Shown: positions 24,510-33,002, numbered from the stretch's first letter. The stretch: 47,070 bases of DNA from Lachnospiraceae bacterium (GCA_021442595.1 JABUST010000148.1:1-47070), one strand, 5' to 3'. A program made the numbers and translations. Notes: generated by a model not told the origin, from the sequence alone.

Positions 24510-25097
24510 TCAATCAAACCAGTGGTAGCGCACCTTGCTTTGCGTAGGATCCTGGGTGGGCAGGTTGCTGGTCGTAAAGCTCTGGTTGGTCACCACGATC
24601 TTAATAATCTCATTTTCACCCGCTTCCACCATGCCCAAAGAGCCCAGGGCATAGGTATAGAGGGCGTCATTATTCATAGTTTCTCCGCCGGCCTCGGCAG
24701 CCAGCACGGCATTGGAATCCTCAGCAGCAGCAAGCTGTTCCCTGAGGTCCGATACTTCTGTATTTTTACTGAATACTCTCATGTACTGTATCAGGATCAG
24801 AAGCGCTCCGGTCACCAGCAGCCCTGCGCAGAAGAAAAAGTAGACCTTATTCCAGACACTGTTCCAATCTACCTTTCTGCCGGCGGTGCGGGCCCGCATC
24901 TCTGTTTCGCCGGTCCTTGCGGAGGAAGAAGTCCTCCCGGGCCGCCTTTTGCGTTTGTTTTCTTTTTCCCGGTTCTTCCTGCTGCCTCCGCCATATCTCT
25001 CAGGGGCCAGCTCCAGGAAACTGTTATCATTGAAAAGGTCCCGGGGCTCCCGCTGAGATGCCGGGCCTCGGGATGAAGTGCGTGATCTTTTAGGCAT
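24510..25097 (-). CDS. ftsL: FtsL-like septum protein
   Basis: This 195-residue bitopic protein occupies the ftsL position between rsmH and the PBP. It has a long basic, Arg/Lys-rich cytosolic part (about 1-100), one membrane helix (about 105-125) and a short coiled coil (DLREQLAAAEDSNAV) outside. FtsL proteins share topology rather than sequence, so the call rests on position and layout. The cytosolic part is longer than in B. subtilis FtsL (about 117 residues in total). The ribosome site is weak (AGAGAAT). Confidence 0.8.
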   Translation of the reverse strand: MPKRSRTSSRGPASQREPRDLFNDNSFLELAPERYGGGSRKNREKENKRKRRPGRTSSSARTGETEMRARTAGRKVDWNSVWNKVYFFFCAGLLVTGALLILIQYMRVFSKNTEVSDLREQLAAAEDSNAVLAAEAGGETMNNDALYTYALGSLGMVEAGENEIIKIVVTNQSFTTSNLPTQDPTQSKVRYHWFD

Positions 25098-25109
25098 ATT
25101 CTCTTGGAT

Positions 25110-26081
25110 CTACCGGAAAGCCGGGCTCTTCATAAGGGGAGTCTCCAGCTTTTCCACAATACGGAGTTTCGCGCTTCGGCTGCGGGGGTTCATCTCCAGC
25201 TCCCGGTCCGAGGGCTCAATGGGTTTTCTCGTAACGATGTTGACCAGGGGCTTCTTTCCGCAGATGCAGATGGGAGACTCCACCGGACAGGTACAGGGAT
25301 TTTCCAGATTCTTAAATGTTTGCTTGACGATCCGATCTTCCAGAGAATGGAAGGTAATGACACACAGTCTTCCGCCGGGAATCAGAAGATCCACCATATC
25401 CCGAATGGAATCTTCCAGAATACCCAGCTCATCATTGACTTCGATGCGAAGAGCCTGAAAGGTGCGCTTCGCCGGATGGGGACCATCTTTTCTCGCCTTG
25501 GCGGGAATGGCCTTGCGAATCACTTCCACCAGCTGACCGGTGGTTTCCAGAGGAGCCTTTTCCCTCTCGCTGACAATAAAGGAAGCGATGCGGGCGGCCC
25601 ATCTCTCTTCTCCGAAGTCACGAATAACTCGAAGCAGCTCCTGCTCCGAGTAAGTATTCACGATCATACCGGCGGTAAGTTCCCGGCGCTGATCCATGCG
25701 CATATCCAGTTTTGCGTCCTGCATGTAGGAGAAGCCCCGCTCCCCCTCATCAAGCTGGTGGGATGATACACCAATGTCAATCAGTATACCATTTACCCTT
25801 TCGATCTGCAAGGCGCTCATGACGGCTTTAATGTTTCGAAAATTATCCCGTACCAGCTGAGCATTTTTGTTTGTATAAGCGCTCAGTCTGGTACGGCCAT
25901 TTTCAATGGCATCCGCGTCCTGATCGATGCCGACAAATCTGCCGTTCCCGTTTAAACGGCTGATCACTCCGTCGGCATGACCTCCTCCGCCGAACGTACC
26001 GTCTACATACGTTCCGGAAGGCTCGATGTTCAGACCCTCGATGGTTTCATTAAATAAAACGGGTACATGTACGAACTCCAT
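25110..26081 (-). CDS. rsmH: 16S rRNA C1402 N4-methyltransferase RsmH
   Basis: The 323-residue enzyme (formerly MraW) N4-methylates C1402 of 16S rRNA. It shows [13 protein letters not shown], the SAM motif [38 protein letters not shown] and [11 protein letters not shown], all typical. It is the second gene of the dcw cluster, 26 nt after mraZ, and its ribosome site is weak. Confidence 0.96.
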   Translation of the reverse strand: MEFVHVPVLFNETIEGLNIEPSGTYVDGTFGGGGHADGVISRLNGNGRFVGIDQDADAIENGRTRLSAYTNKNAQLVRDNFRNIKAVMSALQIERVNGILIDIGVSSHQLDEGERGFSYMQDAKLDMRMDQRRELTAGMIVNTYSEQELLRVIRDFGEERWAARIASFIVSEREKAPLETTGQLVEVIRKAIPAKARKDGPHPAKRTFQALRIEVNDELGILEDSIRDMVDLLIPGGRLCVITFHSLEDRIVKQTFKNLENPCTCPVESPICICGKKPLVNIVTRKPIEPSDRELEMNPRSRSAKLRIVEKLETPLMKSPAFR

Positions 26082-26107
26082 GTTCTGTCACACTCACCAC
26101 AGTTTAA

Positions 26108-26557
26108 TCAGACTCCACCGGCTCTTAATCCTTCAGCCAGCTTACCCGAATTATAAAATGAATCATCGTTGTTGTAGGCCGTCCATTTGTCGCGGTCCCA
26201 AATTTCAATGTGGTTGTCCTGACCTACCAGCACGATCTCTTTCTCCAGTCCGGCATGGTCTCTCAGTTCCTGCATCAGCACGATACGGCCCTGTTTATCT
26301 GTTGAGGTGTCCTGTACCCGCGAATAGAACCGACGTAAAAGCTTACGGGTGTCCTGGTCTGTACTTCCCATGGTCCTGAGCTTTTCGCACAGGGCCTTGA
26401 AGTCTGCTTCGGGATAAACATACAGGCAAGTCTCTTCGCTCTGCCCCCACAGATCAATGGTTACGTAAAAGATCTCACCCAGCTGTTCTCTGAATTTTGC
26501 CGGTATGATAATGCGGCCTTTTTCGTCAACATTGTGCTGATACTCACCGTAGAACAT
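26108..26557 (-). CDS. mraZ: Transcriptional regulator MraZ
   Basis: The 149-residue protein has two SpoVT/AbrB-like DNA-binding halves, starting FYGEYQHNVDEKGRI and repeated as STDKQGRIVLMQELRDHAG. MraZ in other bacteria binds repeats in its own promoter and represses or tunes the dcw cluster. The ATG at 26557 has GAGGAGGGAG about 8 nt upstream. Four GTGGAG repeats lie between the promoter and this start, which fits self-regulation. Confidence 0.95.
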   Translation of the reverse strand: MFYGEYQHNVDEKGRIIIPAKFREQLGEIFYVTIDLWGQSEETCLYVYPEADFKALCEKLRTMGSTDQDTRKLLRRFYSRVQDTSTDKQGRIVLMQELRDHAGLEKEIVLVGQDNHIEIWDRDKWTAYNNDDSFYNSGKLAEGLRAGGV

Positions 26558-26572
26558 GTATGTCTCCCTCCT

Positions 26573-26609
26573 CTCCACATAGACTCCACAAAGCTCCACT
26601 TTGCTCCAC
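26573..26609. promoter_or_regulatory. Four-copy MraZ operator
   Basis: On the minus strand GTGGAG occurs four times (plus-strand CTCCAC at 26573, 26584, 26594 and 26604), with periods of 11, 10 and 10 bp. MraZ of E. coli binds TGGG-type repeats separated by 5 nt, which gives the same 10-bp period. The array covers the predicted transcription start and leader of mraZ, where bound protein would block transcription. Confidence 0.8.
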
Positions 26610-26617
26610 GTGGTGCC

Positions 26618-26646
26618 ATTTTAGCACCCTGCTGCTCCATTTGCAA
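26618..26646 (-). promoter_or_regulatory. Sigma-A promoter of the dcw cluster
   Basis: TTGCAA (26641-26646), 17 nt, TAAAAT (26618-26623) on the minus strand. The predicted start near 26611 is immediately before the four GTGGAG repeats. A fifth TGGAG lies in the spacer. Confidence 0.85.
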
Positions 26647-26730
26647 GAAATTTTGCAGACAATTCCCCACAGCAAAGGGGTCTTGGTGTGCTGTTCCGGA
26701 GCGGAAAAGGATGCCGAAACACAACATATA

Positions 26731-26746
26731 TGTTACAATAGGTAAC
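26731..26746 (+). promoter_or_regulatory. Extended -10 promoter of the rlmI-type gene
   Basis: The plus strand reads TGT-TACAAT (TACAAT at 26734-26739) with no good -35. Two inverted repeats overlap it: AACATATATGTT (26723-26734) and GTTAC-N5-GTAAC (26732-26746). It lies in the 319-bp divergent gap between mraZ and the methyltransferase gene; the rest of that gap holds the dcw promoter and MraZ sites, and I see no further gene in it. Confidence 0.55.
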
Positions 26747-26876
26747 GTTTTCCACAACCGGTGGCAAATCTTAAGATTTAACTTCAAGCTGATTTCGGGA
26801 ATCAATCCGACAACTCCTTTCGGAAAGTCATTACGGCTTCCGAAGACAGCCGGGATCAGAAAGAAACGAGGAACAC

Positions 26877-28115
26877 ATGAAGCAGGAAAGACCCTACGCC
26901 GGGTTCACAGTGACCAAAAAAGCCGAAGCATCCCTGGTCAAGGGACATCCCTGGGTGTACGATGCCGAGATTCTGAACATTGACGAGAGCTCCGCCCCTG
27001 TTCCCGAAAACGGAGGTCTGGTGGATGTCCTCTCCACCAAAGGCCGCTACCTGGGAACCGGCTTTATCAGCGAAAGCTCCAAGATCCGCATCCGCCTCAT
27101 CTCCCGAAATGCCAACGACACCTTCGGAGAGGATTTCTGGCTCCGCCGTCTGAAATATGCCTGGGAATACCGAAAGACCGTTATGCAGGAGGATATCAGC
27201 TGCTGCCGTCTGATCTTCGGGGAGGCCGATCAGTTCCCGGGGCTTACCGTGGACCGGTTTAATGATCTTCTGGTCACCCAGACCCTCTCGGTGGGCATGG
27301 AAAGACTGAAATCTCTGCTGTTTCCTGCCCTGGTACAGATCCTCCGGGAAGACGGTCAGACCATCCGAGGAGTCTATGAACGCAACGACGCAGCCCTTCG
27401 GGATAGAGAGGGCCTTCCCCAGAATAAGGGCTGGTTTCCTCTGGAGGGGGAAGACATCCCCGACTCCCCGGTAACGGAGATCATGGAAAACGGTGTACGC
27501 TACCGGGTGGATGTGGAAAACGGTCAGAAGACCGGCTTCTTCCTGGACCAGAAATACAACCGTCTGGCGGTGGCCCGCATGGCCAAAGGGCTGCGGGTTC
27601 TGGACTGCTTCACCCACACCGGCAGCTTTGCTCTGAATGCTGCCCTGGGAGGCGCCGCCCATGTGACCGCCGTGGACATTTCCGCCTCCGCCATCGAAAT
27701 GGCCCGTGCCAATGCTGACCTGAATGGTCTCACGGACCGCATGGATTTTGTGGTTGCCGATGTCTTTGACCTGCTTCCCTCTCTGGAAGGAAAAGGCCAT
27801 CCCTATGATATGATCATTCTGGATCCTCCCGCCTTTACCAAGAGCCGCCGCACCATGGACAATGCCCTCAGGGGCTACAAGGAGATCAACCTCCGGGCCA
27901 TGAAGCTGCTGCCCCGAGGGGGATATCTGGCTACCTGCTCCTGCTCCCACTTTGCCGATGAAGCTCACTTCAAGGCCATGCTCCGCTCGGCAGCTGCCGA
28001 TGCCGGCGTGTCTCTTCGGCAGATCGAAGGCCGCCAGCAGGGCCCGGACCATCCCATTCTCTGGAATGTGGATGAGACGGATTACCTGAAATTCTTTCTT
28101 TTCCAGGTCGTCTGA
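26877..28115 (+). CDS. RlmI-type 23S rRNA m5C methyltransferase
   Basis: The 412-residue SAM-dependent methyltransferase has an N-terminal PUA domain (about 1-80, with KGHPWVYDAEI), a middle domain and a C-terminal Rossmann fold. Motifs are LDCFTHTGSFALNA, VDISASAIEMA, ILDPPAFTKSR and TCSCSHF, as in RlmI, which makes m5C1962 in 23S rRNA. GAGGAA precedes the ATG by about 4 nt. It diverges from the dcw cluster and is the first plus-strand gene of the window. Confidence 0.92.
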   Translation: MKQERPYAGFTVTKKAEASLVKGHPWVYDAEILNIDESSAPVPENGGLVDVLSTKGRYLGTGFISESSKIRIRLISRNANDTFGEDFWLRRLKYAWEYRKTVMQEDISCCRLIFGEADQFPGLTVDRFNDLLVTQTLSVGMERLKSLLFPALVQILREDGQTIRGVYERNDAALRDREGLPQNKGWFPLEGEDIPDSPVTEIMENGVRYRVDVENGQKTGFFLDQKYNRLAVARMAKGLRVLDCFTHTGSFALNAALGGAAHVTAVDISASAIEMARANADLNGLTDRMDFVVADVFDLLPSLEGKGHPYDMIILDPPAFTKSRRTMDNALRGYKEINLRAMKLLPRGGYLATCSCSHFADEAHFKAMLRSAAADAGVSLRQIEGRQQGPDHPILWNVDETDYLKFFLFQVV

Positions 28116-28148
28116 TTCTGAGGGTCGTCTGATTCTGATTTCACATAT

Positions 28149-28218
28149 AGAACGTCCCCGGAGCTGCCTTCCTGCGATCGACTTGATCACAGAGAGCAGG
28201 TCCGGGGACGTTCTTTTT
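28149..28218 (+). terminator. Terminator between convergent genes
   Basis: A 14-bp stem (28149-28162 with 28201-28214, AGAACGTCCCCGGA / TCCGGGGACGTTCT) encloses a 38-nt arm that can fold further (CCTGC with GCAGG). It is followed by TTTTT on the plus strand. The minus-strand side lacks a T-tract. Confidence 0.85.
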
Positions 28219-28229
28219 CATAATTATTC

Positions 28230-29870
28230 TTATTTCCTTCGGAGCACTCTTCCGTATCTGCCCGGCTGCAGCCGGGAATTCACGGCAGCGATTTCTCCTC
28301 CTATCAGCGTATAGGCAATGCCCTCCGACAGCTGTTTTGAACAGGTAAAGGTCGCCTTATCTTTGATGGAGGCAGGATCGAAAATATTAATATCCGCATC
28401 CATGCCTGCAGCCAGCTTTCCCTTGCCTTCAATTCCCATGCGCATAGCCGGAGCCCATGTCATCTTCCGGATAGCCTCCTGCAGGGTGAGTACCTGTCTT
28501 TCCATGACATATTCCCGGATAAACCTGGGAAAAGCTCCATAGAGTCTGGGATGAGGATTATCCCCTCCCCCGTAGAGACTGTCTGAAATCAGACAGCTGT
28601 AGGGCAGCTGCAGCACCCGGTCTACATCCTCCGGGGACATGCTCATAATGATGATGCCCACTTTACCTTCTTCTTCTGCCACCAGCTCTCCGAACCATGC
28701 GCAGGGATCCTCCTGCCCCAGCTCCCGGGCGATGGAGGCCACATCCTTGCCGGAATAGACCCGGTTTTTCTCCAGAGTTACAGAACCGATGACCACCCGT
28801 TCCCAGCCGATGGACTCCACCATGTTGTCCCAGTTCTTCTGAGGACGGTAGATCTCCTCCCGCAGCCTGCGGACTCCTTCAGGGGTCCCCAGGTAGGAAA
28901 CAGGATGCCCCTCTATCACACTGGGGGGAATAAGGGACAGGGCCGTGGTGGCGCCACCTGTATAGGGATAGGCATCGCAGGTGACCTGCTGTCCCTCCTC
29001 CCTTGTCTGCTCAATGAGAGCAATGGCTGCGCTGATTCCCTTGCCCCAGTTCCTCACACCGGTGACTTTAAAGTGGCTGATGTTCAAAGGGACCCGGGCT
29101 TCCCGGCAGATCTCAATAACTTCTCTGACGGAAGGAACCAGACTGTCGCCTTCTCCCCGGATATGGGTGCACACCATGCCTCCCCTGCCTCCGCAGGCAG
29201 CAGCCAAAGCCACCCGGTCCTCCCGAGACAGATAACACTCCGGCACATACATAATGCCAAAGGACAATCCCAGAGCGCCTCGCTCCATGGCCTCTTCCAC
29301 CAGAGCCACCGCTTTTGACCTCTCTTCAGAGGTAAACTCCCGGGGCTCAAAGCCCTTCACCGCCATAGTGACAGCCCCTGCGCCTACCAGCATACCGTGG
29401 GAAACAGGCAGCTTCATGTCCTCCAGCGCATCCAGGTAACCGCCGAAGCTGTGAATATCACAGCCTTCCGAAATCTTACCCATAACCGGCTGGATATAGT
29501 CCAGCTGCTGCTTCATAAAAGCAGGATGATTGGGAAAGGCTCCCAATCCGCAGTTGCCTCCCACGACTGTAGTGATGCCCTGGGCGATCTCCACCTCTCC
29601 GAAGCTTGGATCATACAGGATGGCCAGATCATGGTGCCGGTGAATATCCACAAAGCCTGGAGTGACTGCCATGCCGGCAGCATCCAGCACCTCCGTGCCG
29701 GCGGAGGTTCCGGCGAGAGTTCCTTCCGAAATGCCGACAGAATCCCGCCCGGTCGGTTCCGGTCCTTCGGTAATGCGGCTGATGCGGCCCTCCCGGATTT
29801 CCAGAGAACCCACAAAGGGTTCACGGCCGGTACCGTCATATATCAGGCCGTTTAAGATTTTTCCGATCAT
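28230..29870 (-). CDS. N-acyl-D-amino-acid deacylase family amidohydrolase
   Basis: The 546-residue metal-dependent amidohydrolase has the metal motif GFVDIHRHHD, then VVGGNCGLGAFP, GLSFGIMYVPE, CTHIRGEGD, ISHFKVTGVRNWG, CDAYPYTGG, and a C-terminal LAAGMDADINIFD typical of the superfamily. The series matches D-aminoacylases, which release D-amino acids from N-acyl forms. Dihydroorotase- or allantoinase-like activity is less likely. I start it at the ATG 29870; the TTG at 29891 has AGGA too close, and neither start has a good ribosome site. It follows gerW by 39 nt and may be the last gene of that operon. Confidence 0.88.
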   Translation of the reverse strand: MIGKILNGLIYDGTGREPFVGSLEIREGRISRITEGPEPTGRDSVGISEGTLAGTSAGTEVLDAAGMAVTPGFVDIHRHHDLAILYDPSFGEVEIAQGITTVVGGNCGLGAFPNHPAFMKQQLDYIQPVMGKISEGCDIHSFGGYLDALEDMKLPVSHGMLVGAGAVTMAVKGFEPREFTSEERSKAVALVEEAMERGALGLSFGIMYVPECYLSREDRVALAAACGGRGGMVCTHIRGEGDSLVPSVREVIEICREARVPLNISHFKVTGVRNWGKGISAAIALIEQTREEGQQVTCDAYPYTGGATTALSLIPPSVIEGHPVSYLGTPEGVRRLREEIYRPQKNWDNMVESIGWERVVIGSVTLEKNRVYSGKDVASIARELGQEDPCAWFGELVAEEEGKVGIIIMSMSPEDVDRVLQLPYSCLISDSLYGGGDNPHPRLYGAFPRFIREYVMERQVLTLQEAIRKMTWAPAMRMGIEGKGKLAAGMDADINIFDPASIKDKATFTCSKQLSEGIAYTLIGGEIAAVNSRLQPGRYGRVLRRK

Positions 29871-29909
29871 AATTCTATGCAGACAGGGCAAAATCCTGCC
29901 GCCTGATGC

Positions 29910-30293
29910 TTATTCTTCCTTCTCCTGCTCTTTCACGGCCCTAAGGGCAGTCTCGTCGTCTTGCTTGTTCTTGCCTGTGAACTTGTCCACCAGATCCGGA
30001 ACCATGTCCAGAACACGGGATACGGTGTCCTGGGTGCGGATGCCGATCATACGCACATTTCCGTCCTTCACCACCAAAGCGGCACTGGGGGACATCTTGG
30101 CACCCATAGCTCCTCCCAGACTTCCGTATTTTTCCTTCTCTCTGGAGCCGCCGCCTACTCCGAGACTTACGTCCACCAACGGCAGGATGGTCAAATCATT
30201 CATAACGATAGGCTCTCCCACCACAGTTTTGGTGGAAATAAAGCCCTCCATCTGGTTCATCAGCTCCTGCAGGGAATCCTTTGTAGTAGCCAT
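29910..30293 (-). CDS. GerW/YtfJ family sporulation protein
   Basis: The 127-residue protein matches the GerW (YtfJ) family: LMNQMEGFISTKTVVGEPI, then a Gly-rich LGVGGGSREK segment, GAKMSPSAALVV, and a C-terminal VLDMVPDLVDKF. In B. subtilis YtfJ is needed for spore germination with L-alanine and is made in the forespore. Its neighbour on the 5' side is a DUF2953 protein, 3 nt away, which is the ytfI-ytfJ arrangement. This points to a spore-forming lineage. No forespore promoter was identified here. Confidence 0.9.
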   Translation of the reverse strand: MATTKDSLQELMNQMEGFISTKTVVGEPIVMNDLTILPLVDVSLGVGGGSREKEKYGSLGGAMGAKMSPSAALVVKDGNVRMIGIRTQDTVSRVLDMVPDLVDKFTGKNKQDDETALRAVKEQEKEE

Positions 30294-30296
30294 GGG

Positions 30297-31760
30297 TTAC
30301 TCTCCTTCTTGTTGTTCTTTTTCCTTCTTGATGTTTTTATACAGCCTCCAGGCAAATCTCATCAGCCGGAGGATATCCTTATTAAACAGTGCCCTTGCCA
30401 GAGGCCATACCACCACGGAATTAATCGAAAAATGTCCTTTGATTCTGACATCAAAGATCAGTGTCTTTTCCTGCAGGTTGGCCGTTGCTTCCCAGTGATG
30501 TCTCCGGTCCTGCCGGGGGAACACCAAAGGCATCAGAGAATAATACAGACCCAGTATCTTTGCCGTATCTGCAGGATCTCCGGTTCCAAAGTCCAGCGTC
30601 CCCTCATACTGGCGGGGCACAAAGGGCTTGAGCATACGAAGAGGCACCATCAAAAGCGCCTTCAGGGTCTCTGCCTTCCGGGGATACCGGTCGAACATGC
30701 GCTTGTATTTTTGGAATTTATCCCAGGAGGGGCCGATTTTCTCTTCCAGGATATTCTCTATCTCGCCGGGAGCATCCAATACCGCTTCGAAAATATCCCA
30801 GAATTTTTCCATGTAATCCGGAAGATTTTCCAGAAACTCGGCTCGTTTTTTGGCTTTCAGGGCTTTTACTTCAGCCTTTGCCTGCTCTTTCTCTTTTGAC
30901 TGCTCCGTTTTTTCCCTGACCTTTGCAGCTTTTTCCTCTGCCGCTCTGGCCCGGGCCTCTTCCTTCTCTTTTCTTTGAGCTTCTTTTTCCAGACGCCGCT
31001 TCTCTGAGGCCTCCTTCTTTGCCAGCTGCTCTTTTTCCCGGTTTGCAGCGGCCTCCCGGCGCTCCTGCTTCCACTCTGCCAGCAGTTCTTCCGGTTTCAT
31101 GAAGATCATGTCCAGGCCTCTTTGCAGCATGGACTTTCGTTTCATGGTCTCGCCTTCTGACTCCGCAGGGAGGCCGTCATCTGTCTCGGCATGGGTGTCA
31201 GCAGAGACATGAGCGTCAGCGCCGATGTTTGAATCATCTCTTTGATCGACAGGGGCACCGATATTTACATCGTCCGATTTAAAAACATCAGCGTCTTCGT
31301 CAGTACCGGTCTTTTTGCCAATATCGGTATCGACGGCATCGACCTTTTTATCGGCCTCGGCTTTGACATCGCCCTGAGGCTCTTCGATTGTCCCCGCAGC
31401 AGCACCGGCGTCTCCATCAGCCTTTTGCTCCACATCAGCAGCGGCGTCTTCATCGGAATCCGCCGTGGAGGAATCCGAGGATGCCACGTTAAACCAGGCC
31501 ACCTTGACCATCCACTTCAGTTCTTTGCTTTGAAAGGTCACAGGGACCCTTACCAGATGCAGCAGCCAGCTGATTTTCGCCCGTAGCTGAAGTGAACCGA
31601 AGTCCTCCTCCGGTTTCTCTCCCCGAACGTCATAGCCCACGGGAACAGAAAAGATAATGATAAGCAGCAGAATCACCAAAGCGATGATTCCTAAAACGAT
31701 CAGAAGGATCCATTTCAATATGGTGCCTATGACCCCTAACATGGCCAGCAATATGCTCAT
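30297..31760 (-). CDS. DUF2953 (YtfI-like) membrane protein with insert
   Basis: The 487-residue protein begins with a membrane helix (about 13-38) followed by VGYDVRGEKP, and ends with a conserved part that includes LDFGTGDPADTAKILGLYY, as in DUF2953 proteins. Between them lies a large insert: residues of about 94-205 are acidic and Ala/Asp-rich, and about 224-310 are a Lys/Glu/Arg-rich coiled coil. B. subtilis YtfI is much shorter, so the insert roughly doubles the protein. It stands 3 nt before gerW, so the two are cotranscribed. The function of the family is unknown. Confidence 0.82.
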   Translation of the reverse strand: MSILLAMLGVIGTILKWILLIVLGIIALVILLLIIIFSVPVGYDVRGEKPEEDFGSLQLRAKISWLLHLVRVPVTFQSKELKWMVKVAWFNVASSDSSTADSDEDAAADVEQKADGDAGAAAGTIEEPQGDVKAEADKKVDAVDTDIGKKTGTDEDADVFKSDDVNIGAPVDQRDDSNIGADAHVSADTHAETDDGLPAESEGETMKRKSMLQRGLDMIFMKPEELLAEWKQERREAAANREKEQLAKKEASEKRRLEKEAQRKEKEEARARAAEEKAAKVREKTEQSKEKEQAKAEVKALKAKKRAEFLENLPDYMEKFWDIFEAVLDAPGEIENILEEKIGPSWDKFQKYKRMFDRYPRKAETLKALLMVPLRMLKPFVPRQYEGTLDFGTGDPADTAKILGLYYSLMPLVFPRQDRRHHWEATANLQEKTLIFDVRIKGHFSINSVVVWPLARALFNKDILRLMRFAWRLYKNIKKEKEQQEGE

Positions 31761-31795
31761 GGATCCCTCCTTTCATTTTCTCATTTTTTCGTAGT

Positions 31796-32074
31796 TTACG
31801 GAAATAACCGCAGTATGGCTTTTTTTAGTGCAGGAGCATCCCACTGCCCGGGCAGGAGGTGAGCGTCTTCGGCGGCTTCCTTTTCCAGAAGTGCATATGC
31901 TTCTTCCAAGATCCTCTGACAAAGGTCCAAAGCATCATCTTTAGAGGAGGCATAGCCCACCTTCCGATATCCTCCTTCTACTTCCTGAAACTTAGTCAGT
32001 TCCTTCTCCTCCAGAATCTCCAGTACAGACTTATGGGGCTCCGCCAGACATACCCAGTAACCTTGCTTTGCCAT
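31796..32074 (-). CDS. Small conserved-looking unknown protein
   Basis: The 92-residue soluble protein is not recognised. It starts MAKQGYWVCLAEPHKSVL and ends with a helical part and a Trp-Asp-Ala-Pro turn. It has no signal peptide or membrane segment and two cysteines at non-motif positions. It sits between a coiled-coil protein (19 nt upstream) and the DUF2953 gene (35 nt downstream) in the gerW operon, so coexpression is likely. Confidence 0.65.
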   Translation of the reverse strand: MAKQGYWVCLAEPHKSVLEILEEKELTKFQEVEGGYRKVGYASSKDDALDLCQRILEEAYALLEKEAAEDAHLLPGQWDAPALKKAILRLFP

Positions 32075-32093
32075 GCTACCTGCTTGTAAAGGC

Positions 32094-32519
32094 TTACTCA
32101 GCCTTTTCCTCCTCAGGTTCCACAGCAGTCTCTGCAGCCTCTCTGGCTACGGCTTCGATGATCTCATCCGTCTTCACTTCAGCAGCCTCTTCCTGGGCAG
32201 CTTCCTTGGCGGCCTCTTCCTCGGCCTCCTTGGCAGCTTCCTTATTGGCAGCCTTCAGGGTTTCGATGAGAGTTTCCTGGTCCTCGATCCTCTTGACGGC
32301 AGCGGCAATGATACTGTCCTCCCGCTTCAGAGTACCTTTTTCGATCTGGTACATGATGCGTCCGAGAGAAGTAAAGGCCTTATCTCTCTCGATCTCGGCC
32401 TTCTTGATCTCCAGCATATCCTTGGCCTTCCCGGCAGCTTCCTTTGCCTGCTCGGTAACGGTACGGGTGATAGCTTCTGCTTCCTTAACAAGCTTGTTCA
32501 GATACTCACGGTAATCCAT
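32094..32519 (-). CDS. Coiled-coil protein with Ala/Glu-rich tail
   Basis: The 141-residue soluble protein is almost wholly helical. Residues of about 1-90 include TVTEQAKEAAGKAKDMLEI and a LGRIMYQIEKG block, and the last 50 are Ala/Glu-rich. The first 95 residues resemble in layout the plus-strand gene at 45767 (coiled coil, then LG-x-x-x-Y, then a helix), but no zinc ribbon follows here. GAGGAGGAC precedes the ATG by 4-5 nt. A perfect sigma-A promoter lies 77-105 nt upstream, making this the first gene of the run to gerW. The function is unknown. Confidence 0.75.
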   Translation of the reverse strand: MDYREYLNKLVKEAEAITRTVTEQAKEAAGKAKDMLEIKKAEIERDKAFTSLGRIMYQIEKGTLKREDSIIAAAVKRIEDQETLIETLKAANKEAAKEAEEEAAKEAAQEEAAEVKTDEIIEAVAREAAETAVEPEEEKAE

Positions 32520-32595
32520 GGCTGTCCTCCTCAGACAGGGCTCTCTTGATCTGCGTCTGCAGCGTACAACAAGCCCAATGATATAGTATGACGGG

Positions 32596-32624
32596 ATTAT
32601 AACACTCCGCTATAATACGGTCAA
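32596..32624 (-). promoter_or_regulatory. Sigma-A promoter of the gerW-operon
   Basis: TTGACC (32619-32624), 17 nt, TATAAT (32596-32601) on the minus strand. It lies between the cold-shock gene terminator and the coiled-coil gene, with a leader of about 70 nt. Confidence 0.85.
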
Positions 32625-32689
32625 ACACCCTCTTAGCCGTACTTAACACTCGAATACCCTCTCTGCCGAACTTATCATACGCAAAGAAC

Positions 32690-32719
32690 ACCCCGGTGCC
32701 GAGGCCCGGCGCCGGGGTA
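32690..32719 (-). terminator. Terminator of the cold-shock gene
   Basis: ACCCCGG-C-GCCG pairs with CGGC-A-CCGGGGT on the minus strand around a short loop, 34-63 nt past the csp stop, and is followed by GTTCTTT. Confidence 0.7.
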
Positions 32720-32752
32720 TTCTTTCTATTTGTATATAAATAGGGGTTGGTG

Positions 32753-32968
32753 TTACTCGATGACGGTAACATTGGCAGCGCGCTTCTTAGCGGGGTTCTT
32801 GGGGTCATCTTCTACATCGTAAGAGACCTTCTGTCCTTCGTTAAGAGTCTTGAATCCGTCTACCTGAATAGCAGAGAAGTGTACAAAAACATCATCGCCG
32901 CCATTTGCATCGGCGATAAAGCCGTAACCCTTCTCGGGGTTGAACCATTTAACCGTACCCTGACTCAT
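32753..32968 (-). CDS. Cold-shock protein
   Basis: The 71-residue single-domain nucleic-acid chaperone has RNP1 KGYGFI and RNP2 VFVHFS, and starts [14 protein letters not shown] as in CspA/CspB proteins. AGGAGG lies 9 nt before the ATG. The mRNA should have a leader of about 87 nt with a strong stem, as expected of cold-shock genes. It is flanked by its own promoter and terminator, so it is monocistronic. Confidence 0.97.
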   Translation of the reverse strand: MSQGTVKWFNPEKGYGFIADANGGDDVFVHFSAIQVDGFKTLNEGQKVSYDVEDDPKNPAKKRAANVTVIE

Positions 32969-33002
32969 TGATCAGTTCCTCCTGTGTCGTTTCTGCTCAT
33001 AC

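Noticed and set aside
26856-28190. Minus-strand ORF of 444 codons
   Set aside because: It is antisense to the RlmI-type methyltransferase, which has a complete motif set on the plus strand.
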